60,619 bases of DNA from CBDVBZ01 sp965372355 (lineage in GTDB: Bacteria; Krumholzibacteriota; Krumholzibacteriia; WVZY01): positions 1 to 60,619 of the forward strand of contig CBDVBZ010000006.1 in NCBI GenBank assembly GCA_965372355.1, written 5' to 3'. Made by a program: the position numbers and the translations under genes. This document shows, piece by piece, positions 1 through 7,161 of the stretch (the first letter of the stretch is position 1; every line of letters starts with the position of its first letter). Below the pieces are notes generated by a model, which ran no database searches, was not told the origin of the DNA, and saw only the letters and a list, made by a program, of their open reading frames with translations.

Positions 1-84
1 GGTGATGCTCTTGTTCTCTTCGACCAGCGCGGACGCGATGTATTCGATGAGTTCTTTTATGGTTGCCTTGTTGACTTCCGACAT
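1..84 (-). CDS. khpA: KH-domain RNA-binding protein, KhpA/YlqC type (5' fragment, cut by window edge)
   Basis: Only the first 28 codons are in the window. They read MSEVNKATIKEL then IEYIASALVEENKSIT, which matches the start of the small YlqC/KhpA KH proteins (an N-terminal helix of the type KELVEYIAKALVD). A Shine-Dalgarno AAGGA lies just upstream of the ATG. The position directly after rpsP in an ffh-rpsP-khpA order is the usual one in bacteria (rimM, trmD and rplS often follow), and that context carries much of the call. Members are global RNA chaperones that pair with KhpB. The rest of the gene, including the KH core, cannot be judged. Confidence 0.75.
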   Translation of the reverse strand, partial: MSEVNKATIKELIEYIASALVEENKSIT

Positions 85-130
85 GTCCTTGGGCCTGCCT
101 CTCTCAATATCGACTCATAGGGTTATCGCT

Positions 131-823
131 CTATTCCTTCTTCTCGTCGGACCCGGCGTCGGAGTCGGGTGTATCGCCACCCGCTTCGGCGGGCGCGGGC
201 TTCTCAACCTTCTTGCTCTCCTCGGCAGGCTTCGCTTCGGCGGGCTTGGCCGGCTCCGCGGCCGTAGCTGCTTCCTCGGCGGGCGCGGCTTCGGCAGGCG
301 CGGGCTCCTCAGCCTTCTTGCTCTCCTCGGCAGGCTTCGCTTCGGCGGGCTTGGCCGGCTCCGCGGCCCCAGCTGCTTCCTCGGCAGGCGCGGCTTCGGC
401 AGGCGCGGGCTCCTCAGCCTTCTTGCTCTCCTCGGCACGCTTCGCTTTCGCCTTGTCCGACATAAGCCCCTGCTTCACCGATTCACGCTTCGCGGCGGCC
501 TTCTGCTGCTGTATGATAATGGCTTCGACACGCGCCGCGAGCTCTTCACCGGTCACACCTTGCTTCATCAGCTTCCATTTCTGCAGATAGCCCAGCTGGC
601 GAAGAATGCTCCTCGCACTCGTTGTGGGTATGGCGCCTCTGTCGAACCACTTGAACACGGATTCCTCGTTCACACGAACTTCCGCGGGTGTCGGGATCGG
701 GTCGTAGTACCCCAATGTCTCTAGAAACCGGCCGTCACGCGGCATACGCGAATCGGCTGCGATCAACCGATAGAATGGCCGTTTCTTTGATCCCATTCGT
801 TTGAGTCTGATTTTTACCGACAA
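131..823 (-). CDS. rpsP: 30S ribosomal protein S16 with long low-complexity C-terminal tail
   Basis: Residues 1-85 are a normal S16 (MSVKIRLKRMGSKKRPFYRL, then RFLETLGYYDP and DRGAIPTTSARSILRQLGY). S16 binds 16S rRNA and helps 30S assembly. The usual family length is about 80-100 residues, but this protein has 230. After a basic helix (86-129) come two exact-length 35-residue repeats (130-164 and 165-199) rich in A, P, E and K, then a partial third copy and an acidic end. The start is TTG: GGAGG lies 7 bases upstream, while the ATG 5 bases earlier is out of frame and quickly closed. It lies between ffh and khpA, probably co-transcribed. Confidence 0.95.
   Translation of the reverse strand: MSVKIRLKRMGSKKRPFYRLIAADSRMPRDGRFLETLGYYDPIPTPAEVRVNEESVFKWFDRGAIPTTSARSILRQLGYLQKWKLMKQGVTGEELAARVEAIIIQQQKAAAKRESVKQGLMSDKAKAKRAEESKKAEEPAPAEAAPAEEAAGAAEPAKPAEAKPAEESKKAEEPAPAEAAPAEEAATAAEPAKPAEAKPAEESKKVEKPAPAEAGGDTPDSDAGSDEKKE
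185..436 (-). repeat. 105-bp in-frame tandem repeats in the rpsP tail
   Basis: Two full units (332-436 and 227-331) and a partial third (about 185-226) encode the repeat AEESKKAEEPAPAEA followed by APAEEAAxAAEPAKPAEAKP. The units are almost identical in DNA; the one residue that differs in the second is G to T. The near identity suggests recent duplication and a likely site of length variation by slippage or recombination. The long open frames on the opposite strand here are a by-product of the repeat's composition. Confidence 0.9.
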
Positions 824-856
824 AACATTACCTCCGGTTGCATGTAGCTCTGGTAC

Positions 857-2179
857 TTAGAAAGGAGCGAAAGGCAGTTTCATCTTTTTGCCTTTCCCAA
901 ACATCTTCATCATTTTCTTCATATCCTGAAACTGTTTCAAAAGTCGGTTTACCGCCTGGACGTTTGTTCCACTGCCCCTGGCGATCCGCTTTCGACGACT
1001 GCCATCGATAAGCTGCGGGGTTTGCCGCTCCTCGATCGTCATCGAATTGATAATGGCCTCTACCTGCGTCAACTGGCTCTCGTCTACCGTCAATCCCCTC
1101 ATGGCGGCTTTCGAAAACCCCGGAATCATCTTCAGGATGTCTTCGAGAGGCCCCATCTTTCTCACGCGCTTCAATTCTCCGAGAAAATCGCTCAGGGTGA
1201 ACGTCTGTTCACGGAGACGCTTCTCGAGCTTCTCGGCTTGCTCCAGATCCATGTCCTCCTGGGCCTTCTCGATCAGCGACATCATGTCGCCCATGCCCAG
1301 GATGCGGCCCGCCATGCGGTCCGGGTGAAAGAGCTCGAGATCACTGAGCTTCTCGCCGACACCCGCGAAGCGTATCTTTGTGTCGGTGACCGCGGTCACC
1401 GAAAGCGCCGCACCACCTCTTGCGTCCCCATCGAGCTTCGTGAGTACCGTGCCCGTGATGGCCAGCCGTTCCTGAAACGTCTTGGCCACATTGACCGCCT
1501 CTTGACCCGTCATGCTGTCGAGAACGAGCAACACCTCTTCGGGCTTGGACAGGCGCTTAAGGGTCTCGAGTTCCTTCATCATCTCGTCATCGACGTGGAG
1601 CCTCCCCGCCGTGTCGAGAATCAGCGTGTCGCACATCAGCTCTCTGGCGCGCGCCTCTGCATGCTTGAATATGTTCGAGACATCCTTGTCGCTCGCATCA
1701 CCTCTTGCTACCGGTATGTCGATCTGAGAACCAAGAATCTCCAGCTGCTCCATCGCGGCCGGCCGGTAAACATCCAGCGCAACAAGAAGCGGCTTTCGTC
1801 CCTGCTTTCGCAGGAACAGCGCGAGTTTTCCCGCGAACGTCGTCTTGCCCGAACCCTGCAATCCAACGACCAACACCACGGCGTCGGGCCGCTTGAGCAA
1901 AAACGGCACGCTGGCGCCGCCGAGAAGCCGCGTCAGTTCTTCGTGAACGATCTTGACGATCTGCTGCGCCGGCGTAAAACTCTTGATGACGCCTTCGTCG
2001 AGCGCTCGCTCCTTGACCGAAGCAACGAAATCCTTCACGACCCGGAAGTTGACGTCCGCCTCGAGCAGCGCGCGTCTGACCTCACGGGCGGTCTCGTCAA
2101 TATCCTTTTCCGAAATCTTTCCCTTATTTCTTAGTTTGGAAAAGACTCCGTCGAGTTTCTGCGCCAGGTCCGTGAACAT
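857..2179 (-). CDS. ffh: Signal recognition particle GTPase Ffh
   Basis: A 440-residue protein with the complete SRP54 layout. The N domain covers 1-85. The G domain has the P-loop GLQGSGKTT, DVYRPAA, DTAGR and TKLDGDARGG. The methionine-rich M domain (about 300-440) ends MMKMFGKGKKMKLPF. Ffh binds 4.5S RNA and signal sequences of nascent membrane proteins and docks with FtsY. It is the first gene of the ffh-rpsP-khpA group. A gap of about 170 bp precedes it, so it probably has its own promoter, although no clear hexamer pair stands out. Confidence 0.98.
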   Translation of the reverse strand: MFTDLAQKLDGVFSKLRNKGKISEKDIDETAREVRRALLEADVNFRVVKDFVASVKERALDEGVIKSFTPAQQIVKIVHEELTRLLGGASVPFLLKRPDAVVLVVGLQGSGKTTFAGKLALFLRKQGRKPLLVALDVYRPAAMEQLEILGSQIDIPVARGDASDKDVSNIFKHAEARARELMCDTLILDTAGRLHVDDEMMKELETLKRLSKPEEVLLVLDSMTGQEAVNVAKTFQERLAITGTVLTKLDGDARGGAALSVTAVTDTKIRFAGVGEKLSDLELFHPDRMAGRILGMGDMMSLIEKAQEDMDLEQAEKLEKRLREQTFTLSDFLGELKRVRKMGPLEDILKMIPGFSKAAMRGLTVDESQLTQVEAIINSMTIEERQTPQLIDGSRRKRIARGSGTNVQAVNRLLKQFQDMKKMMKMFGKGKKMKLPFAPF

Positions 2180-2309
2180 ACGTGCCCGTCTTCACGCAAT
2201 CAGCTGGCTTTGGATTCTTGCAAGTGATTGGATGAACGTGGATTAGCTGATATCGAATATGTCCATAAAAGAGGGAATTTATCAGATTTGTAGCTGAGAT
2301 GCAAGTGCT

Positions 2310-2357
2310 AAAAAACGCCTTATACGACAACGGCTTAGGCCTGCACAGGCCTAGCCG
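2310..2357 (-). terminator. Candidate terminator/hairpin after rpe
   Basis: On the minus strand the rpe stop TAG lies inside a strong hairpin with AGGCCT arms around a 4-base loop. About 25 bases further downstream is a run of six Ts. The U-run does not follow the stem directly, so intrinsic termination is likely but not textbook. The rest of the gap up to ffh (2180-2309) shows nothing else that I can support. Confidence 0.4.
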
Positions 2358-3040
2358 CGAATTGCGGTGATCGCGGCCCCGTAATCGCCGCTCCTGAACA
2401 CGGCCGTGCCCGCGACGAGGATCTCGGCACCCGCTTTGCGTGCCGGGACGGATGTCTCGGGGTCGATGCCGCCGTCGAGCTCTATTGCGAACGCGAGATT
2501 CTGCTTGTCGCGGATCTCCCGGGCAGTTTCGACTTTGCTCAGGACTTCGGGCATGAACGACTGGCCGCCAAAACCCGGGAATACACTCATCACGAGAAGC
2601 ATATCGATGTCCGCAAAGTAGTCGGTCACACGCTCGAGCGGCGTATCGGGATTGAGGACGAGCCCGCATTTTGCGCCGTATCCACGAATGGATTTGAGAT
2701 CCCGGCGGATATCGGTACTTGCCTCGACATGAATCGTCAGGATATCGGAGCCACCTTTCACAAAACTCTCGATGTAACGGTCGGGATTCTCGATCATCAG
2801 ATGCGTATCCAGCGTCAATGACGTGAGCTTGCGGATCGCCTTGACGATAAACGGGCCAAACGACAGGTTGGGCACAAAGTGGCCGTCCATCACATCGAGG
2901 TGCAGCAGATCGGCGCCCGCTTCCTCCGCCGCGCGGATCTCTTCTTCAAGCCGCGAGAAATCCGCGGCCAGAATGCTCGGTGCAACGGCGACTTCGCCAT
3001 CGCCCAGTTTGCTATTCGGTACCAGCTGCAACCAGTTCAA
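2351..3040 (-). CDS. rpe: Ribulose-phosphate 3-epimerase
   Basis: A 229-residue TIM barrel interconverting ribulose-5-P and xylulose-5-P in the pentose phosphate pathway. Family motifs are all present: APSILAADFSRL, HLDVMDGHFVPNLSFGP, the Met-containing VMSVFPGFGGQSF loop, ELDGGI and AGTAVFRS. The TTG start at 3040 has GGGAG six bases upstream and lies 29 bases inside the end of the PASTA gene, implying translational coupling. Starting here adds about 16 residues ahead of the usual N-terminus. It is the last gene of the long minus-strand string. Confidence 0.95.
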   Translation of the reverse strand: MNWLQLVPNSKLGDGEVAVAPSILAADFSRLEEEIRAAEEAGADLLHLDVMDGHFVPNLSFGPFIVKAIRKLTSLTLDTHLMIENPDRYIESFVKGGSDILTIHVEASTDIRRDLKSIRGYGAKCGLVLNPDTPLERVTDYFADIDMLLVMSVFPGFGGQSFMPEVLSKVETAREIRDKQNLAFAIELDGGIDPETSVPARKAGAEILVAGTAVFRSGDYGAAITAIRG

Positions 3041-3740
3041 CAGAGTCTCCCTCGCGGATCATGACTCCCGGCGCGGGAGTTTGATCGATGATGGTGTTTG
3101 GATAAACATCTCTTCTCGATTCATAACGCACGTTGCTGACACGAAACCCCCGCCTTTCGAGCTTTTCCCTTATGAATAGCAGGTCCTGTCCCTTGAGGTC
3201 GGGCATCAAGTAGCGATTCGGCCGGCCTCCAACGCCCACTAGCAAATCGATCTCGGATCCCTCTTCGACCTCCTCGCCCACCGACGGCGAACACGCCACG
3301 ACCGTCTCTCGTGAGTCACCCTCGTGCAGCACCCGGGCGACCCTGCCCGTCTGCAACTTGTGACGGGTCAAGAGCAGACGGCCCTGTCTCAGCGAGAGGT
3401 CCTTTAGATCGGGGACACGCTGCGTTTTTGGTCCGAGGCTCACCGTCACCGAAATCGTTCTTTCCTGTTTGACCGTTTCGTTGTGTCGCGGCCGTTGGGC
3501 AACAACGTAACCTTCGGGAATCTCGCTCTCGTGCTGGCGTCTGTCGACTTGGATTTTCAGGGCGACCGTTTCCAGAAAACGCGTCGCCTGCTGCTCGCTC
3601 ATTCCCCGCACATCCGGCACGATGACACTGTTGCGCTGATGAATCAGCAGAGGCATCACCACGGAATTCATCAGCAAGGCGCCGACCACAAAGACGCCGA
3701 CGATGAATACTACGGTTAAGCCTATGGATTTCACGTTCAT
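3012..3740 (-). CDS. Membrane-anchored PASTA-domain protein
   Basis: A 242-residue protein with one N-terminal membrane segment (about 7-30) and three PASTA repeats outside the membrane: about 40-104 (VPDVRGMSEQQA), 107-172 (VPDLKDLSLRQG) and 177-242 (MPDLKGQDLLFI). PASTA domains bind peptidoglycan stem peptides or other muropeptides. There is no kinase or transpeptidase domain. Such stand-alone PASTA proteins often sit between fmt and rpe near peptidoglycan or translation genes, as here. The exact role is unknown; it may be a wall sensor or scaffold. Confidence 0.9.
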   Translation of the reverse strand: MNVKSIGLTVVFIVGVFVVGALLMNSVVMPLLIHQRNSVIVPDVRGMSEQQATRFLETVALKIQVDRRQHESEIPEGYVVAQRPRHNETVKQERTISVTVSLGPKTQRVPDLKDLSLRQGRLLLTRHKLQTGRVARVLHEGDSRETVVACSPSVGEEVEEGSEIDLLVGVGGRPNRYLMPDLKGQDLLFIREKLERRGFRVSNVRYESRRDVYPNTIIDQTPAPGVMIREGDSVELVAAGTE

Positions 3741-3880
3741 TGTATGTCTCTCTCCCAGAGGGCCCTCCTACTCCACGCCCGACGACATACTTCCCCACAT
3801 CCCCCGGTATTATACGGAAAACACCGGCGCGCGACTCCAATGATTTTTTCGCGCGAAACAGATTTTCTTGTTCGGTGAGG

Positions 3881-4834
3881 CTAACCCAGGATATCGCCCT
3901 TCTGCACCCGGTACCCGGCCCGGAATGACTGCGCGGACATCTCCTTCTTACCCGCAATCTTGATCGAAACCAGCTCGAGGGCGCCATCGCCCGTCGAAAC
4001 GACAAGGGGGTCGAGCGAAATGACCTCTCCCGCTCTCCCCGCTTCTCCGGACGGCCAGGCAACCGCCGCCCGCAGAATGATCAACCGCAGTCCCTTGAAT
4101 GTGGTATACGCGGACGGCCACGGCGTCATCGCGCGGATACGGCGCGATATCTCGGGTGCACGCTTTTCCCAGTCAACGAGCCCGTCTTCTTTCTTGATCA
4201 TCCTGGTGAGCGTTGCCCGATCGTCGTCCTGCCGCTGCGGATGCACCGTGCCATCGACTATTCCTCTCAATGTCTCGACAACCAGGGAAGCCCCCAGGTG
4301 AGCCAGCTTCGCCTCGAGGGTTCCCGCCGTGTCGCCCTCGGCGATGGACACGGAACGCACGAGCAGGATGTCACCGGTATCAACTCCTTTATCCATCAGC
4401 ATGGTCGTGCAGCCCGTTTCCATATCGCCTGACAGGATCGCACCCTGAACGGGCGATACACCTCGGTAACGGGGCAACAGGGATGGATGGAGGTTCACAC
4501 AGCCTCTCGGCGGGAGACCGAGAAGATCCGCGCGCAGAATGAGACCAAACGCAGCGACAACGATGAAGTCAGGCACGAGCGGTGTTATCTCCGCCACAAC
4601 CTCGGCGTAGTTCTTCTTGGACATTTCCAGGGTTGCGATATCTTGCTCGATCGCACGTTGGCGCGCCGGTGTCGGTGTAAGCTTCCTGCCCCTTCCCTTC
4701 GGACGATCCGGCTGACTCACGACGCAAACGACGTCGACATCCGGGACCGCGGCCAGCGCCTCAAGGGTCGGCACGGCGAACTCCGGGCTACCCATAAACA
4801 CAACCTTTGAGGTTTGGTCAGCCAAAGTGGGCAC
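3881..4834 (-). CDS. fmt: Methionyl-tRNA formyltransferase
   Basis: A 317-residue enzyme that formylates initiator Met-tRNA using 10-formyl-THF. The N-terminal Rossmann part has VVFMGSPEFAVPTLEAL. The catalytic segment NLHPSLLPRYRG is followed by PVQGAILSGD and a GVDTGDIL motif, and the C-terminal OB-fold is complete. The GTG start lies 10 bases after the def stop; no good Shine-Dalgarno is visible, so translation is probably coupled to def. The pairing of def with fmt is the usual one. In many bacteria rsmB follows fmt, but here a 140-bp gap (3741-3880) without a gene separates it from the PASTA gene. Confidence 0.97.
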   Translation of the reverse strand: MPTLADQTSKVVFMGSPEFAVPTLEALAAVPDVDVVCVVSQPDRPKGRGRKLTPTPARQRAIEQDIATLEMSKKNYAEVVAEITPLVPDFIVVAAFGLILRADLLGLPPRGCVNLHPSLLPRYRGVSPVQGAILSGDMETGCTTMLMDKGVDTGDILLVRSVSIAEGDTAGTLEAKLAHLGASLVVETLRGIVDGTVHPQRQDDDRATLTRMIKKEDGLVDWEKRAPEISRRIRAMTPWPSAYTTFKGLRLIILRAAVAWPSGEAGRAGEVISLDPLVVSTGDGALELVSIKIAGKKEMSAQSFRAGYRVQKGDILG

Positions 4835-4843
4835 CTCAATGAG

Positions 4844-5368
4844 TCAAAATGAAGGATGGTTTTCGGCGAGCTTCTTGAGCTGTGTTTTTACGAGGCTTTT
4901 CTGAGCGCTCGACAGATAGTCGATGAAAAGTCGCCCGTTGAGATGATCGATCTCGTGCTGCAAGATCCGCGCATACATACCTTCAGTCGCCATACTGCGC
5001 GTCTCGCCACCGAGATCCTGGTACTCGACTTCGACGGCTACCGGCCGCAGCACCGGTGCGGTGACCCCCGGGATGCTCAGGCATCCTTCCTCGTAGGTCC
5101 ACAGCTCGCTGGATGACGAGACGACCTTGGGATTGAGAAGGACGCTTGAGTCAGCATTCACGTCGTTCGTGTCCTTCATCTCGAGGGCTATGATAAGCCT
5201 CTGGCTATGACCGACCTGAGGGGCGGCCAGCCCGATGCCGGCCTCGCGAAACATAGACGCAATCATCGCCTCAGCCAGCCGGCGCGCATCACCATCGAAG
5301 GTCGTGATTTCCTCCGCCGCCTGTCTGAGAATCGGGTCCGGGTAGATTCTCAAGCTAAGTTGTTCCAT
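4844..5368 (-). CDS. def: Peptide deformylase
   Basis: A 174-residue metalloenzyme that removes the formyl group from new proteins. All three signature motifs are present: GIGLAAPQVG (motif 1), EEGCLSIPG (motif 2, Cys metal ligand) and QHEIDHLNG (motif 3, HExxH). I chose the ATG giving MEQLSLRIYPDPILRQ because this is the family N-terminus. An in-frame TTG 60 bases earlier would add 20 unrelated residues directly after the yajC stop. It acts with the product of the neighbouring fmt gene. Confidence 0.97.
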   Translation of the reverse strand: MEQLSLRIYPDPILRQAAEEITTFDGDARRLAEAMIASMFREAGIGLAAPQVGHSQRLIIALEMKDTNDVNADSSVLLNPKVVSSSSELWTYEEGCLSIPGVTAPVLRPVAVEVEYQDLGGETRSMATEGMYARILQHEIDHLNGRLFIDYLSSAQKSLVKTQLKKLAENHPSF

Positions 5369-5431
5369 CGCATTTCGCCCGCCCCTCGAACTCCTCCAGC
5401 GCGTCCGGGGGCAACCGCCCTCGTTCAAAGC

Positions 5432-5734
5432 TTACTCTTTGTTGACAACGCTTGCAACGGCGCTCTTCAACACCTCTATCTTTACATCATCGGCAACTTT
5501 GAGGATGATGATGTTGTCCTTGAGTCCCGCAACAGTCCCGAATATACCACCGCCGGTTACCACACGATCACCCTTCTTTATCGCCTCGACCATCTTCTGC
5601 AAGGCCTTCTGCTTTTTCTGTTGCGGGCGAATCAGGATGAAGTAGAAAATGGCGAACGTGGCAATGATCACAAATATAAAACCGAATCCACCACCACCGG
5701 ATCCTCCTCCCGTCCCGAACACGATCCAATCCAT
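5432..5734 (-). CDS. yajC: Preprotein translocase subunit YajC
   Basis: A 100-residue YajC with a glycine-rich N-terminus, one membrane helix (about 16-34), the conserved IRPQQKKQK stretch and the GDRVVTGGGIFGTVAGLKDN core. YajC associates with SecDF and the Sec channel. The tgt-yajC order is among the most conserved bacterial gene pairs and is kept here with a 27-bp gap. secD does not follow; def does instead. Confidence 0.96.
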   Translation of the reverse strand: MDWIVFGTGGGSGGGGFGFIFVIIATFAIFYFILIRPQQKKQKALQKMVEAIKKGDRVVTGGGIFGTVAGLKDNIIILKVADDVKIEVLKSAVASVVNKE

Positions 5735-5761
5735 TGCATCTCCTTTTTGTTTAGACAGATA

Positions 5762-6910
5762 CTAAGCGCTTCTCGCACTATCAACGGCGCGCGACTCGTA
5801 CCGATCGATGAAGTTGTCGCGCCACTCTGCAAAGCGATCCTCCAGAATCGCCTCTCGCATGTCCCGCATCAGTTCCTGATAGAAGTAAAGACTGTGAAAC
5901 GTCGCCAGCGTTGGCCCGAGCATCTCCCCTGCGTTGAAAAGATGGCGAAGATACGCGCGGGAGAAGTTTCGACACGTGTTGCATTCGCATTCCTCGTCGA
6001 TCGGAGAGAAGTCCCGCGTATATGCCGCGTTCTTCAAAACGACTTTGCCGCGACGTGTGAAAACCGTTCCATTGCGCGCGTTGCGTGTCGGCATCACGCA
6101 GTCGAACATGTCTACACCTCTGGCCACACCATTCACCAGATCCACCGGAGTTCCCATACCCATGACGTAGCGCGGCTTGTCCCGCGGCAGCATCTCGGTA
6201 ACAAGCTCGGTGATGTCCCAGGTCACCGGCCGGTCCTCACCGACGGACAACGCGCCGATCGCGTACCCGGGGAAATCCAGCTCCAGCAGCTCGTTTGCCG
6301 ATCGTCTCCGGAGGTCCGGGTAGACGGAACCCTGGACAATACCAAAGATCACACGCTCGTACCCGTTTGTGTCAAAACGGGTGCCATACACTCCGGCGCC
6401 GCGCCGTGCCCAGTCGCTGGTCAGCGTAACCGCACGCTCGGCCTCACCTCGATCGCACGGAAAGTCCGTGCAGTAATCGAAACTCATGACAACATCCGCG
6501 CCCAACATTGCCTGCGCCTCGATCACGTTCTCGGGCGTGAAGAGATGCAGTGAACCATCGATGTGTGAACGAAACGTGATGCCTTCATCCGAGACCTTCC
6601 TCATGTCCGCGAGACTCAGGACCTGAAACCCACCGCTGTCGGTAAGAATTGGTTTGTCCCACGACATGAACCCGTGCAACCCCCCGGCCTCGGCGACGAT
6701 CTCCGTCCCCGGTCTCAGCACGAGATGATATGTGTTGGACAGAAGGATCTGCGCCCCGGTCTCATCGAGGCTCCTCGGCGTGAGCGCCTTGACCGCGCCC
6801 TGCGTACCCACCGGCATGAAGACCGGCGTCTGCACGACACCGTGATCCGTACGCAAAAAACCGGCACGTGCACCGGCGCTCGTCCCCGCAAGTTCAAATG
6901 AAATAGGCAT
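5762..6910 (-). CDS. tgt: tRNA-guanine transglycosylase (queuine tRNA-ribosyltransferase)
   Basis: A 382-residue TIM-barrel enzyme that swaps guanine 34 for preQ1 in tRNAs for Asp, Asn, His and Tyr. Motifs seen: DSGGFQVLSL, VMSFDYC, GIVQGSVYPDLR, and the zinc site CECNTC with a following HLF and His. The ATG at 6910 (MPISFELAGTSAGARAG) fits the family N-terminus; an upstream TTG would add 13 residues. QueA, the next enzyme of the queuosine route, is encoded two genes upstream, so both steps are in one string. Confidence 0.97.
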   Translation of the reverse strand: MPISFELAGTSAGARAGFLRTDHGVVQTPVFMPVGTQGAVKALTPRSLDETGAQILLSNTYHLVLRPGTEIVAEAGGLHGFMSWDKPILTDSGGFQVLSLADMRKVSDEGITFRSHIDGSLHLFTPENVIEAQAMLGADVVMSFDYCTDFPCDRGEAERAVTLTSDWARRGAGVYGTRFDTNGYERVIFGIVQGSVYPDLRRRSANELLELDFPGYAIGALSVGEDRPVTWDITELVTEMLPRDKPRYVMGMGTPVDLVNGVARGVDMFDCVMPTRNARNGTVFTRRGKVVLKNAAYTRDFSPIDEECECNTCRNFSRAYLRHLFNAGEMLGPTLATFHSLYFYQELMRDMREAILEDRFAEWRDNFIDRYESRAVDSARSA

Positions 6911-6966
6911 CTTCAGTAATCTACCAGCGCCGGCCGGAAAAGTCAGCAACTATCCAAGAACAGATT

Positions 6967-7161
6967 GGGGCGCGGGTGAGGTCTTCCGTAGGACCCTTCA
7001 GCGGGACCGTGCGAGGATCCACCGCGGTGGCGCCGCGGGCGCCACGTTGAGCGCGAGCGTCAGCCCTCTTTCAGAGGACAGGCGAGCGCGGCGCGGTTAG
7101 CCGAGCAAAGGGGGAGCGTGGGTCCCAAGGAAGAGCCTCGCCCGCGCCCCAGAGAGCCCTA
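6967..7161 (-). repeat. Dispersed repeat family 1, copy 1
   Basis: This gap between the sulfatase-fold gene and tgt is occupied by a GC-rich element of about 190 bp that recurs at 38251-38427. Shared blocks, read on the minus strand, include GAGGCTCTT, GGCTAACCGCG, GGCGCC clusters, GGTGGATCCTC and GACCTCAC. One end of the element is the TAG stop of the upstream gene in both copies. No coding potential is evident. It could be a REP-like or non-autonomous mobile element, or a conserved terminator or mRNA-end structure. Confidence 0.75.

Noticed and set aside
115..590. Protein genes opposite the rpsP tail (plus-strand and second minus-strand frames rich in Ser/Ala or Arg/Pro)
   Set aside because: They are frame shadows of the 105-bp tandem repeats, with no start signals and no recognisable domain.
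6967..7161. Insertion sequence or transposase remnant
   Set aside because: No reading frame with transposase features and no clear terminal inverted repeats could be found, so it is listed only as a dispersed repeat.
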